Positions 6,145-13,654 of a stretch of 15,636 nt of DNA are shown in pieces. The stretch covers positions 1 through 15,636 of the forward strand of contig JANYFS010000552.1 of the NCBI GenBank assembly GCA_025359705.1, read 5' to 3'. Position 1 is the stretch's first letter. Every line of letters starts with the position of its first letter. This DNA comes from Deinococcales bacterium. GTDB lineage: Bacteria; Deinococcota; Deinococci; Deinococcales; Deinococcaceae. A program made the position numbers and the translations under genes. The notes under the pieces were generated by a model. That model searched no databases. It saw nothing but the letters and a program-made list of their open reading frames with translations, and was not told the DNA's origin.

Positions 6145-7148
6145 GTATGGATACAGGCATGGCAACAAACACAGAAACAAATATGGGTACAAGCATGGGA
6201 ACCTCGAGTCTGGTTTCGCTGGGGGATTTGGCTTGGGATGTGTTGGCAAAGCCCGACACCCCGCTGCTTTCGGGGGGCGATACCACAGGAATGCTCGAGC
6301 TTTCGGGCGGCGGCAGTGCGGCAAATCTGGCAGTTTGGGCCGCTCGCACGGGGATGCCCACCACTTTTGTGGGCAAGGTGGGCCGCGATCCTTTTGGCGA
6401 ATTTGCAGTGCGCGATCTCGAGGCCGAGCAGGTTACGGTGCATCCGATTTGGACGCTCGAGCGGCGTACAGGCGTGGTGCTGGCTCTGATTGACCGTTCT
6501 GGGCAACGCTCGATGCTGTCGGGGCAAGGAGCCGATTTTTTGCTGGAACCCAGCGATCTACCGCTCGAGGTATTGCACCGCTGCCAGCACCTGCATCTGA
6601 CCGCCTGGAGCCTATTTAGCAATCCGCCGCGCGAAGCGGTTCTCGAGGCAGCCAAGCAAGCCAAATCCGCTGGAGCCACCCTTTCACTTGATCCAGGTAG
6701 CTTTCAAATGATCATGCAAACGGGCCGCAATACCTTCCTGAGCCTGATGGACAGCTTGCAATTCGATTATTTGCTACCCAACCGCGACGAAGCCAGAGCA
6801 TTATCGGGGGAAAGTGAGCCACAAGCGATGCTGTCTTGGTTGCATGACCGTTACCCTCGAGCGGTGATTGTGCTCAAGTTGGATGAAGACGGCGTTTTGG
6901 TCGGTGAGCCGAACCGCGAACCCCTGCACGTAGCTGCCACCGATGACCGCCCTGTTGATGCTACGGGTGCGGGGGATGCCTTCGGTGGAGCCTTTCTCAG
7001 TTCTTACCTACGTTATCATGACCCTCGCAGAGCCGCCAAGCTGGCAGTTTCGGTGGCGGGTTGGGTGATTGGTCGCTATGGGGCGCGGGTTGCGGGGGAC
7101 TGGGATCTCGAGCAGCGTCTAAACCAGCACCATCAGGAATACCCATGA
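6141..7148 (+). CDS. PfkB-family carbohydrate kinase (ribokinase-like)
   Basis: A 335-residue cytosolic kinase that phosphorylates a sugar or nucleoside with ATP. Family marks are the N-terminal glycine turn GGGSAANLAVWAARTG, GKVGRDPFGEF, the LPNRDEA stretch, and the C-terminal signature DATGAGDAFGGAF with catalytic Asp279. The exact substrate cannot be read. Ribose, fructose, a nucleoside or a modified sugar are all possible. The start is GTG at 6141, overlapping the purK stop as GTGA. The alternative ATG at 6147 would make little difference. The first about 20 residues are five M-x-T-x type repeats and probably not part of the fold, which begins at LVSLGDLAWD. Operon position after purEK hints at a link to ribose or purine metabolism, but that is inference. 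Confidence 0.92.
   Translation: MSMDTGMATNTETNMGTSMGTSSLVSLGDLAWDVLAKPDTPLLSGGDTTGMLELSGGGSAANLAVWAARTGMPTTFVGKVGRDPFGEFAVRDLEAEQVTVHPIWTLERRTGVVLALIDRSGQRSMLSGQGADFLLEPSDLPLEVLHRCQHLHLTAWSLFSNPPREAVLEAAKQAKSAGATLSLDPGSFQMIMQTGRNTFLSLMDSLQFDYLLPNRDEARALSGESEPQAMLSWLHDRYPRAVIVLKLDEDGVLVGEPNREPLHVAATDDRPVDATGAGDAFGGAFLSSYLRYHDPRRAAKLAVSVAGWVIGRYGARVAGDWDLEQRLNQHHQEYP
6147..6206 (+). repeat. Five 12-bp repeats at the start of the PfkB kinase
   Basis: In-frame units encode MDTG, MATN, TETN, MGTS and MGTS. Four units begin with ATGG, so several alternative Met starts exist in one frame. Confidence 0.75.
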
Positions 7149-7188
7149 AGAATACCCATGAAGAATAACCATGAGGAATAACCGTGAG
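7137..7188 (+). repeat. Four 13-bp tandem repeats at the kinase/mltG junction
   Basis: GAATACCCATGAA (twice), GAATAACCATGAG and GAATAACCGTGAG run head to tail without gaps. The kinase stop TGA (7146-7148) is in copy 1 and the mltG GTG start (7184-7186) is in copy 4. Copies 1-3 each open a 7-codon frame (7145-7168, 7158-7181, 7171-7194) that overlaps the next one. The copy 3/4 boundary changes GAAGA to GAGGA, giving the best Shine-Dalgarno, 6 nt before the mltG start. Confidence 0.92.
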
Positions 7189-8869
7189 CAATGATCCGCA
7201 AAGCCCAAAGACTACCGAAACCCTCGAGGAAAATCTCGAGCGTGAGCAACAACTCGAGCAAAAAAAGCGTCAAGAGCAAGCCCTTTTAAGCGAAGATTTT
7301 GACGCGGGTATCTCGAGCGAACATGTCATTCCAGAACCCGATTATTCCAAATCCAATTATCCAGAATTGAACACCAAACAAAATATAATCCCAGACTCGA
7401 GCCAAAATGCCGCTGTTTCACTCAAAGATTCAGTCATTCGCCCAGGTCAACCCCCCCTCGAGCGCCCCTCGGCCCGCACCTCTTCAGTCACCTTTAGCCC
7501 CGAGGAAGAGTTTTTAAAACTACACGAAACCCCGCTCGAGCCTGTTACAACAAATCCAGAACAGGATTTGGAACAGGATTTACCCAAAGATTTACCCAAA
7601 GATCCCGCTCAAGATTTACCCAAAGATTTACCCAAAGATGCTGCTCGAGATTCGGATTTGCCCCAAGATTTGCCCCAAGGTCTGCCCCAAAATTCGCCCC
7701 AAAATTTAAATCCAAATTTAAATCCAGATATGCTTCAAGAGCGGGTATCCAAAATTGGCCCCTCGGCCTCAGACCGCATACGACCCACTCGAGTCCCCGA
7801 TCCCGAAGGTCAAGATGTATTGCTCAAATCCACGGGGGGCGGCTCGCAGCGCGGTTCGCCAAAGAAAGGTTCGGGTGGGGGCAAGTGGTTTGGCTTGGCC
7901 TTTTTAGGAATACTAGCGGGCCTTGGTGCGGGGGGTTGGTTGTATTGGCAAGCGGGCCAAGCCGCCACGGGCGCGGCCTTGCAAGAATTTGAAGTCAAAC
8001 GGGGCATGACCCTGCCCGAAGTGATTACCGAACTCGAGCGCCGCAAATTGATTTCCAATGCAACGGTGGCTCGAGTGGTCTTGCGTGGGCGCGAAACAGG
8101 GGCAAAATTGCACCAAGGTTTTTTCACGCTAAGTGGCAAAATGGATCTGACAAAAATTGCCGAAACCCTCGAGGGAGAGCCGCATTTCCCCATTGTGGAG
8201 GTACTCATTCCTGAAGGTAAACGCCTTAGCGAAATTGTGGATTTGGTGGCTGCTGCGCCGCTGTCGAGTCGGCTCGAGCTGAAAAAAGCTTTCTCTAATG
8301 CGGGGCTTTCTCGGTATGCCAAAGGAACGCTCGAGGGGTTTTTATTCCCTGCCAAATACCCTTTTAACCCCAAAGCCAGCGCCGCCGAGATCACCAAAAC
8401 CCTAGTCAATCGGGGCAACCAAGAATTTACTGCCAGCAACCTGAACAAAGCCAAAAAACTAGGGCTTTCTCCATTTGGCTGGGTGATTCTTGCCAGTATG
8501 GTGCAAGCCGAAGCAGGTTCGACAGCCGAGATGCCCGCCATTGCGGGGGTTTTTCTCAACCGCCTAAAAATTGGGATGCGGCTACAATCCGACCCAACCA
8601 TCGCTTATGGCCTCAACATTGCCTTACCCAAACTGAACCGCGCTCGCGGCGATTTCGAGCGCGAAACACCCTACAACACCTACAAAATTGCAGGTTTACC
8701 CAAAGGCCCGATCAACAATCCAGGCCAAGCCGCACTCGAGGCAGCCATCAACCCAATTTTAAGTGTGAATGGCAAGCCTGCGATTTACTTTTTGCATGGC
8801 AAAAATAGCAAACTCTATTTAAATAGCACCTTTAACGATCACCTGCGAGATAACACCTTGCACCGTTAA
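7184..8869 (+). CDS. mltG: Endolytic murein transglycosylase MltG with long repeat-rich cytoplasmic tail
   Basis: A 561-residue inner-membrane lytic transglycosylase of the YceG family. It cuts nascent glycan strands and so sets their length. A hydrophilic N-terminal region of about 234 residues is followed by a basic/Gly stretch, one membrane helix (about 235-255, WFGLAFLGILAGLGAGGWLYW) and the extracytoplasmic YceG domain (about 265-555). Catalytic Glu443 sits in ASMVQAEAGS, aligned with Glu218 of E. coli, and is followed by GVFLNRLKIGMRLQSDPTIAYG. E. coli MltG has only a short tail. Here the tail holds fifteen 12-bp repeats (residues 126-185). The start GTG at 7184 is set by GAGGA 6 nt upstream, inside the tandem repeat. 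The 3' end converges on the next gene with a 10-bp gap and no visible terminator. Confidence 0.94.
   Translation: MSNDPQSPKTTETLEENLEREQQLEQKKRQEQALLSEDFDAGISSEHVIPEPDYSKSNYPELNTKQNIIPDSSQNAAVSLKDSVIRPGQPPLERPSARTSSVTFSPEEEFLKLHETPLEPVTTNPEQDLEQDLPKDLPKDPAQDLPKDLPKDAARDSDLPQDLPQGLPQNSPQNLNPNLNPDMLQERVSKIGPSASDRIRPTRVPDPEGQDVLLKSTGGGSQRGSPKKGSGGGKWFGLAFLGILAGLGAGGWLYWQAGQAATGAALQEFEVKRGMTLPEVITELERRKLISNATVARVVLRGRETGAKLHQGFFTLSGKMDLTKIAETLEGEPHFPIVEVLIPEGKRLSEIVDLVAAAPLSSRLELKKAFSNAGLSRYAKGTLEGFLFPAKYPFNPKASAAEITKTLVNRGNQEFTASNLNKAKKLGLSPFGWVILASMVQAEAGSTAEMPAIAGVFLNRLKIGMRLQSDPTIAYGLNIALPKLNRARGDFERETPYNTYKIAGLPKGPINNPGQAALEAAINPILSVNGKPAIYFLHGKNSKLYLNSTFNDHLRDNTLHR
7559..7738 (+). repeat. 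Fifteen 12-bp tandem repeats in mltG
   Basis: Contiguous in-frame units encode EQDL, EQDL, PKDL, PKDP, AQDL, PKDL, PKDA, ARDS, DLPQ, DLPQ, GLPQ, NSPQ, NLNP, NLNP and DMLQ. The best matching DNA units are CCCAAAGATTTA and GATTTGCCCCAA. Unit 8 (GCTCGAGATTCG) differs from unit 5 (GCTCAAGATTTA) by the A to G change that creates CTCGAG, plus changes at its 3' end. Confidence 0.92.
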
Positions 8870-8879
8870 ACTGAACACC

Positions 8880-10346
8880 TCAACCCTTCAGCCGACCTTG
8901 ATACTCGATTCGTCCATGCTCGAGGCGCATCAGATGGGTGGCACTTTCGGGGATGTCTTCTGGGCGGTGGGCAATTAAAATAAAGCGGGTTCGCTCGAGG
9001 GCAGAAATGCGCTGCATCAGACGTTTTTTACTGCTCGAGTCCAGATAATCGAACGGTTCATCCAAAATAATGATCTCGGGATCGGCAACCAAGGCGCGGG
9101 CCAGCAGGCATTTCTTGATTTCACCCGCCGACATCTGATTGGCGGGGCGTTTTGCCAGATGATCAATCTCGAAAAAATCCATTAACACAGCAATTTTGCT
9201 TTCCTGCGCGGGGCTGAGCGGGGGGGCAATCCCAATAAAACTTTCAAACCCCGAGGCCACCAAAGTATGGCCCGTGGCGCTGATGTCCGAAACATTGAAG
9301 CGGTGCGCCGAAGTGATTTCGCCCGAGACCAAGGTGATCCGTTTCCAAAGATCCCAGCTCGAGCCTGTTTCCTTACCAAAACGCCGCACAATCGCGGGTT
9401 TCGTGCCGCCCAGCAGTGGGTAAAGTTCCCGCCGAATCAACTTGCATAAACTGCTCTTCCCTGCCCCGTTGTGGCCCAAAATCACCCAATTTTGGTCGGA
9501 TTCCATCGTCCAAGAAATATCGGTTAAAACCAAGCTCGAGCCGCGCTTGACATGCACATGCTCCAGTTCGATGAGTTTTTGGATTGGTTTTTGGGGAGCG
9601 AGGTGTAAGACTGCTGCACTCGAGCCAACCACAAAAGTCTTTGGCAGCGCGACATCTCGAACTTTCCCAGCCTCGAGCCATAATTCGTGGGTGGCAAACT
9701 CCAGTTCCCCCTCGAGCCTGTGGCCTGTGTAAACCGTGGGAATATGCTGGCTCAGTTCACGCATCTGTTCGCGCAAATGCACACTGGTGGCTTGGTCAAT
9801 GCCTTCAAAAAACTCGTCCAGCAGCAGGGCCAAAGGGTCGCCAACCAGGGCGCGAGCCAACAAAACTTGGCGGCGTTGCCCGTTGGATAGGCTGCGAATA
9901 TCCCGCTCGAGCCAGTCCGCCAACCCTAGCCCTTCGGCTTGCTCGAGCAGACGGGCTTTTTGTTCGCTCGAGAGGCTACGGTGTGGCAGCAGCTCACCAT
10001 AAAACCCGCTGGCAATCACTTGGCGCACACTGAGGGCATATCCACTCGAGAGATACCAATCTTGGCTTTCGGGCGAAATCAAAGCAATATGGTCTTTGAC
10101 ACTCAGCGGGCTGGTTCGCAGCGTACCGTCCAAAAAATACCGCCGCTGGCCCCCAAAATCAAACCACTGATCCCCCTTGATCACCCGCAGCAAGGTACTT
10201 TTCCCCGAGCCATTGCGCCCCCGCAAAGCCCACGTCTCGCTAGGTCGCCAGCGCCAATCTATCCCCTCGAGGGCTAGGTTTTTTTCCCCGCTAGGCAGGG
10301 TTCGGGTCACAGAAATACGCTCGAGTTGAATTAAGGGATGGGTCAT
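8880..10346 (-). CDS. Twin ABC ATPase protein, ModF-like
   Basis: A soluble protein with two complete ABC nucleotide-binding domains and no membrane segment. Numbering here is from the upstream TTG. Domain 1 has Walker A GRNGSGKST (53-61), signature LSNGQ (163-167), Walker B LLLDE (D187, E188) and switch His219. Domain 2 has GHNGAGKSS (301-309), MSAGE (415-419), IIILDEP (D439, E440) and His470. The architecture and length match ModF/PhrA-type ATPases, whose role is poorly known and sometimes tied to molybdate. No permease or molybdate gene is adjacent. ATG 10346 is chosen because GGAAG precedes it and the domain begins right after. ATG 10370 and TTG 10376 are in-frame alternatives. A TATAAT box lies at 10393-10388. 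It converges with mltG. Confidence 0.85.
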   Translation of the reverse strand: MTHPLIQLERISVTRTLPSGEKNLALEGIDWRWRPSETWALRGRNGSGKSTLLRVIKGDQWFDFGGQRRYFLDGTLRTSPLSVKDHIALISPESQDWYLSSGYALSVRQVIASGFYGELLPHRSLSSEQKARLLEQAEGLGLADWLERDIRSLSNGQRRQVLLARALVGDPLALLLDEFFEGIDQATSVHLREQMRELSQHIPTVYTGHRLEGELEFATHELWLEAGKVRDVALPKTFVVGSSAAVLHLAPQKPIQKLIELEHVHVKRGSSLVLTDISWTMESDQNWVILGHNGAGKSSLCKLIRRELYPLLGGTKPAIVRRFGKETGSSWDLWKRITLVSGEITSAHRFNVSDISATGHTLVASGFESFIGIAPPLSPAQESKIAVLMDFFEIDHLAKRPANQMSAGEIKKCLLARALVADPEIIILDEPFDYLDSSSKKRLMQRISALERTRFILIAHRPEDIPESATHLMRLEHGRIEYQGRLKG

Positions 10347-10382
10347 GGGGGTTTGTCTTCCGTTGTGCATTGTCAATTGTTA

Positions 10383-10414
10383 AGTATATTATATTTTCCT
10401 CGAGATTCTTTCAA
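10383..10414 (-). promoter_or_regulatory. Promoter of the ModF-like gene
   Basis: On the minus strand there is TTGAAA (10414-10409) and overlapping -10 boxes TATAAT (10393-10388) and TATACT (10388-10383). The shifted TAATAT (10391-10386) gives a 17-nt spacer. Exact use of the boxes is uncertain, which also leaves the start codon open. Confidence 0.5.
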
Positions 10415-10569
10415 TTATGCAGCATATTTAGACGTGTAATTCAATGTTAGCTCGAGATTTCGCGTACTGAGAGGGTTTGAAACCCTGCCCTACTTGGCCT
10501 CTTTTTATGCAGTCTCGAGCCACTAATCTTTTAATCTTTTATGGATAACGAACAACGGATAACTATTCT

Positions 10570-11607
10570 TCACCCGTATTGCACTCGAGGGTCTAAATAG
10601 GCGTAACTCAAATCTACTAACAAATTCACCACCGATATAATCAGTGCAGCAAAAATAACTCCACCCTGAATCACAGGATAATCTCGCTCGGTAATACCTT
10701 GATACACCCAAGAACCCAAGCCAGGCCAACTGAAAATGGTTTCGGTCAGTACTGCCCCTCCAAGCAAGGTACCAATTTGTAAACCAATGATGGTACTGAT
10801 TGGCAACATGGCATTTCTTAAGGTATGTTTCAAAATAATTTTGCGGTACTCGAGTCCTTTGGCTTTGGCAGTGCGTACATAGTCTTGGCTCAATACCTCG
10901 AGCATACTCGAGCGGGTAATGCGGGCAATGATTGCCATAGGAATGGTGCCTAAAGCAATTGAGGGCAAAATTAGGTGTTTCAAGGCGTTAAAAGCAGACT
11001 CGAGCTTGCCTTGAATTAGGCCGTCCAATACAAAAAGCCCCGTTACCGTTTGTATTTTCAGGTCACTATCGAGCCTCGAGCTAGGCGGTAGCCACTTCAG
11101 CACCACTGCAAAAAAGTACACCAGCACCATGCTCAACCAAAACACGGGCATACTGACCCCCACCAAACTGATCGCCATAGCAGTGTTATCCAGTGGGCGG
11201 TTGCGGTTGAGTGCAGCAATAATTCCAGCGGGTAAGCCAATCAACAGCGCAAAAAGCATTGCGCCAAAAGTCAGCTCCACCGTAGCAGGGAAGCGGCTTT
11301 TCAGCTCATCTGCCACAGGGATTTGGCTATTGATCCCCACCTGCAAATCTCCACTCAGCAAGCGCCCCATAAAACGTGGATACTGGGCATCCAAAAGCTG
11401 ACTGGGGTTCTCGAGGTTTAGAAAAACGGGCTTATTCAAACCCAGTTTTTCGGTCAAGGCCGCCACCGCCTCGGGGCTACCCCGTTCGCCCAGCATCACT
11501 ACTGCGGCATTGCCCGGAAGCGCCCGAATAAATCCGAAGACCACAAAGGAGATCCCAAAAAGCACCGTGATCATCCGAATTAAACGTCGAAAAATAAAAA
11601 TTGCCAT
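10570..11607 (-). CDS. Peptide-type ABC transporter permease, DppB/OppB family
   Basis: A 345-residue inner-membrane permease. The start ATG 11607 is chosen because AAGGGA lies 7 nt upstream and the protein then begins MAIFIFRRLIRM, as DppB proteins do. A longer frame from 11658 has no ribosome site. It shows the N-terminal helix, the conserved LPGNAAVVMLG stretch, five further helices, and the ATPase-contact EAA-type loop DYVRTAKAKGLEYRKIILKHTLRNAMLP. The end YLDPRVQYG is the normal family end, so the gene is complete. It should receive substrate from the binding protein encoded just upstream. DppB normally pairs with DppC and two ATPases, and none is adjacent. A strong terminator lies between it and the binding-protein gene. 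Substrate (di- or oligopeptides) is inferred. Confidence 0.93.
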   Translation of the reverse strand: MAIFIFRRLIRMITVLFGISFVVFGFIRALPGNAAVVMLGERGSPEAVAALTEKLGLNKPVFLNLENPSQLLDAQYPRFMGRLLSGDLQVGINSQIPVADELKSRFPATVELTFGAMLFALLIGLPAGIIAALNRNRPLDNTAMAISLVGVSMPVFWLSMVLVYFFAVVLKWLPPSSRLDSDLKIQTVTGLFVLDGLIQGKLESAFNALKHLILPSIALGTIPMAIIARITRSSMLEVLSQDYVRTAKAKGLEYRKIILKHTLRNAMLPISTIIGLQIGTLLGGAVLTETIFSWPGLGSWVYQGITERDYPVIQGGVIFAALIISVVNLLVDLSYAYLDPRVQYG

Positions 11608-11677
11608 CGCTAATCCCTTCCCCCATCCGATTCCTGACTGCATTGCTCTCGAGATCATCGAAAAAAACCGTTACGAA

Positions 11678-11702
11678 AAAACGGGGCAATATGCCCCGTT
11701 TT
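11678..11702 (-). terminator. Intrinsic terminator between binding protein and permease genes
   Basis: The perfect 10-bp stem AAAACGGGGC / GCCCCGTTTT has a 5-nt loop and a T6 run on the minus strand. It begins 14 nt after the binding-protein stop. It should keep most transcripts from reaching the permease, giving much binding protein and little permease. Confidence 0.85.
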
Positions 11703-11716
11703 AAGTTATCTAAAAC

Positions 11717-13303
11717 TTATTTACCTTCGATGCTAATGGTATTGAAGGCTTCGCTACCCAGTGGGCTGGGAATCCAACCCTTGACGTAACTGCGGGTGGC
11801 AGCCAAGGGGCGGCTATGCACCATTGGAATGCGGACGTTGGCAGCATAGGTTAGCTCGTGCAGTTTGGCGTAGGCCACTGCTTTGTCCGATTGCTTAACC
11901 GCAGCCCGACCCTTAACCAGCAGATCATTGATTTCTTGGGGTTGATAGTTGCTGTCGTCGGAAGATTGGGGGCCATAGTAAGCGCTGTAAAAGTTATCAG
12001 GATCGCCGTAGTCACCGGTCCAGCCAATCATGTACATGTCAAAACCAGGCTCTTTGTTGCGGTCTTGCAAATACTTGGCCCAGTCTTCGGTCTTCAGGTT
12101 GACCTTGATACCAATACCCGCCAAATCTGCCGCAATTGCTTCGGCAATGGGTTTAGGTTGAGGGAAATAAGGGCGCGAAACAGGCATGTACCACAAATCC
12201 ACAGTAAAGCCGTTGGGATAGCCGCCATCGGTCAGCATCTTTTTGGCAGCTTCGGGGTCGAACTTGTAATCGGTAGGCACATTTTTGCTGTTGCCCCACT
12301 CGAGGACGGGGGGCAAGAAGGAAGCATTAGAGGTTCCCAAACCGTTCCAGAAAGCATCCACAATGGCTTTCTTATTGACTGCCATGCTGATTGCCGCCCG
12401 CACTTTATCGTTTTTCAGATCTTTGTTTTTGTAGTTCAAGCTCAAGAAACCCACATTGAAGGCGGGCTTGAGTACCGCAGTCAGGGTTTTATCGGCTTGT
12501 ACCGTTTTATAATCGGCGGGCAACAGATCGCTGGTAAAGTCGATGGTTCCCGCACGAAGTTCATTCAATCGGGCGCTACCATCTTTGATAAAGCGGAAGA
12601 TCAACTTATCCACTTTGGCTTTATCGCCCCAATAGCCGAGGTTGGGTTTGAACTCGAGGCGGTCTCCAGTTTTCCAGCTTTCCACAATAAATGCGCCCGT
12701 TCCGACTGCCAAGCCTGCGGGGGTTCCATATTTGATGCCTTGGGTTTTAATGGCAGTGGGGCTGGCAATACCGAAGTAGCCACCTGCAAACAAATCAGGC
12801 AAAGCAGTGTTGCCCGAGTTCAGGATAATTTTGAAGCTGTAGGCACTGATTTTGGTGATGCTCTTAATCACACTTTTGGGATCACCCTTGGGGCCGCCAA
12901 AAAAGTCGCCCCAGATCTCGAAGGTGCGCCCACCGGTTTCACGGAATCCGTTGGGATCTTTGGGATCCCACCAGCGGTTCAGGTTAAAAATGGCAGCATC
13001 AGCATTGAACGGCGTACCGTCGGTAAATTTAACATCTTTACGCAGAGTAAACGTCCATTCGGTAGCGGTTTTGTTGGAGCGCCAGCTCGAGGCCAGTGCG
13101 GGTTTCAGTTTGGTGGTTCCATCCTCGAAATCGACCAGATAGTCATAGATTTGGCGCTGCGGATAAATCGAGTTGCCATCGGTGATATTTCCCGACTCGA
13201 GCGAAACAGGCTCTCCACCCGCACCATAAACCAGAGTACCTGCGGCGAGGGTATTGCCTGCAAAGCCAAGTGCCAGAAGAGCTGAAAACGTGATCAACTT
13301 CAT
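11717..13303 (-). CDS. ABC transporter substrate-binding protein, family 5 (DppA/OppA-like)
   Basis: A 528-residue exported peptide-binding protein. A signal peptide (KLITFSALLALGFAGNTLA, cut before AG at about residue 21) has no lipobox Cys, so it is either free or held in another way. The mature part has the family-5 pattern: QIYDYLVDFEDGTTKLKPALASSW, WTFTLRKDVKFTDGTPFNADAAIFNLNRWWDP, NDKVRAAISMAVNKKAIVDA, then DMYMIGWTGDYGDPDNFYSAYYG. AAGGAGT lies 4 nt before the ATG, an optimal ribosome site. CTCGAG is much rarer here than in the left two thirds of the window, with 4 in 1.6 kb. The ligand could be peptides, nickel or other small molecules. Peptides are the default. Confidence 0.94.
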   Translation of the reverse strand: MKLITFSALLALGFAGNTLAAGTLVYGAGGEPVSLESGNITDGNSIYPQRQIYDYLVDFEDGTTKLKPALASSWRSNKTATEWTFTLRKDVKFTDGTPFNADAAIFNLNRWWDPKDPNGFRETGGRTFEIWGDFFGGPKGDPKSVIKSITKISAYSFKIILNSGNTALPDLFAGGYFGIASPTAIKTQGIKYGTPAGLAVGTGAFIVESWKTGDRLEFKPNLGYWGDKAKVDKLIFRFIKDGSARLNELRAGTIDFTSDLLPADYKTVQADKTLTAVLKPAFNVGFLSLNYKNKDLKNDKVRAAISMAVNKKAIVDAFWNGLGTSNASFLPPVLEWGNSKNVPTDYKFDPEAAKKMLTDGGYPNGFTVDLWYMPVSRPYFPQPKPIAEAIAADLAGIGIKVNLKTEDWAKYLQDRNKEPGFDMYMIGWTGDYGDPDNFYSAYYGPQSSDDSNYQPQEINDLLVKGRAAVKQSDKAVAYAKLHELTYAANVRIPMVHSRPLAATRSYVKGWIPSPLGSEAFNTISIEGK

Positions 13304-13361
13304 GCGTACTCCTTAAAAATGAGGATTTTTGCTCGAGAGTAAGGTCAGACGACCCCAACAA

Positions 13362-13410
13362 TGTGGTATGCAGCGGTATACCAACCACGGTTTTGACTAA
13401 AAGTACCACA
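13362..13410. promoter_or_regulatory. Nested GGTAT-type dyads upstream of the dppA-like gene
   Basis: GGTATACC is a perfect 8-bp palindrome. It is flanked by inverted copies TGGTAT/ATACCA and TGTGGTA/TACCACA. The cluster lies 59-107 nt before the start codon, a normal place for an operator. The binding protein is unknown. Confidence 0.35.
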
Positions 13411-13590
13411 GCGTTTGAACTTCACACAGCCTACGGGTCACACCCCCATTTGTCAAGGCATAGTGAAGCGCGGTATTCATTGGTCGGTTCGATAAAAATA
13501 CGGCTTATGCACTCGAGTATGCAGCCTGATGTGACCTCAAATTCCCAAATGTTTCCCTCGAGCCAAGAAAGAAAATCCACAAAAGAAAAA

Positions 13591-13610
13591 AGCGACACCG
13601 AAGTGCCGCT
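13591..13610 (-). terminator. livK terminator with UUCG tetraloop
   Basis: On the minus strand AGCGGCAC TTCG GTGTCGCT forms an 8-bp stem with one G-U pair. It is closed by the very stable C(UUCG)G tetraloop and followed by TTTTT C TTTT. It lies 45 nt past the livK stop. Confidence 0.9.
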
Positions 13611-13654
13611 CGAGTTAAAGATGTTAAAGCTCAGATGTTAAAACATAGTGAAGA

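Larger units (their letters stand above)
13304..13654. other. 351-bp spacer between livK and the dppA-like gene
   Basis: It holds the livK terminator (13591-13610) and, upstream of the dppA-like gene, a cluster of related dyads: TGGTAT (13364-13369) with ATACCA (13378-13383), the 8-bp palindrome GGTATACC (13375-13382), and TGTGGTA (13362-13368) with TACCACA (13404-13410). I could not place a convincing -35/-10 pair. Near 13616-13642 GTTAAA occurs three times. No open frame here has a ribosome site. Confidence 0.45.

Noticed and set aside
5631..6527. 298-codon open frame on the - strand
   Set aside because: It is antisense across purK and the kinase gene, crosses two well-supported genes and lacks any recognisable motif.
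7145..7194. Three 7-codon frames as separate genes
   Set aside because: They are by-products of the 13-bp tandem repeat. Too short and redundant to call genes, so reported as a finding instead.
11608..11658. 17-residue N-terminal extension of the DppB-like permease
   Set aside because: No ribosome site precedes ATG 11658, while AAGGGA precedes ATG 11607 and the protein then starts as in the family.
11858..13285. 475-codon open frame on the + strand
   Set aside because: It lies fully antisense to the dppA-like gene, whose product has a signal peptide, family motifs and a strong ribosome site. The antisense product shows no family features and no ribosome site.
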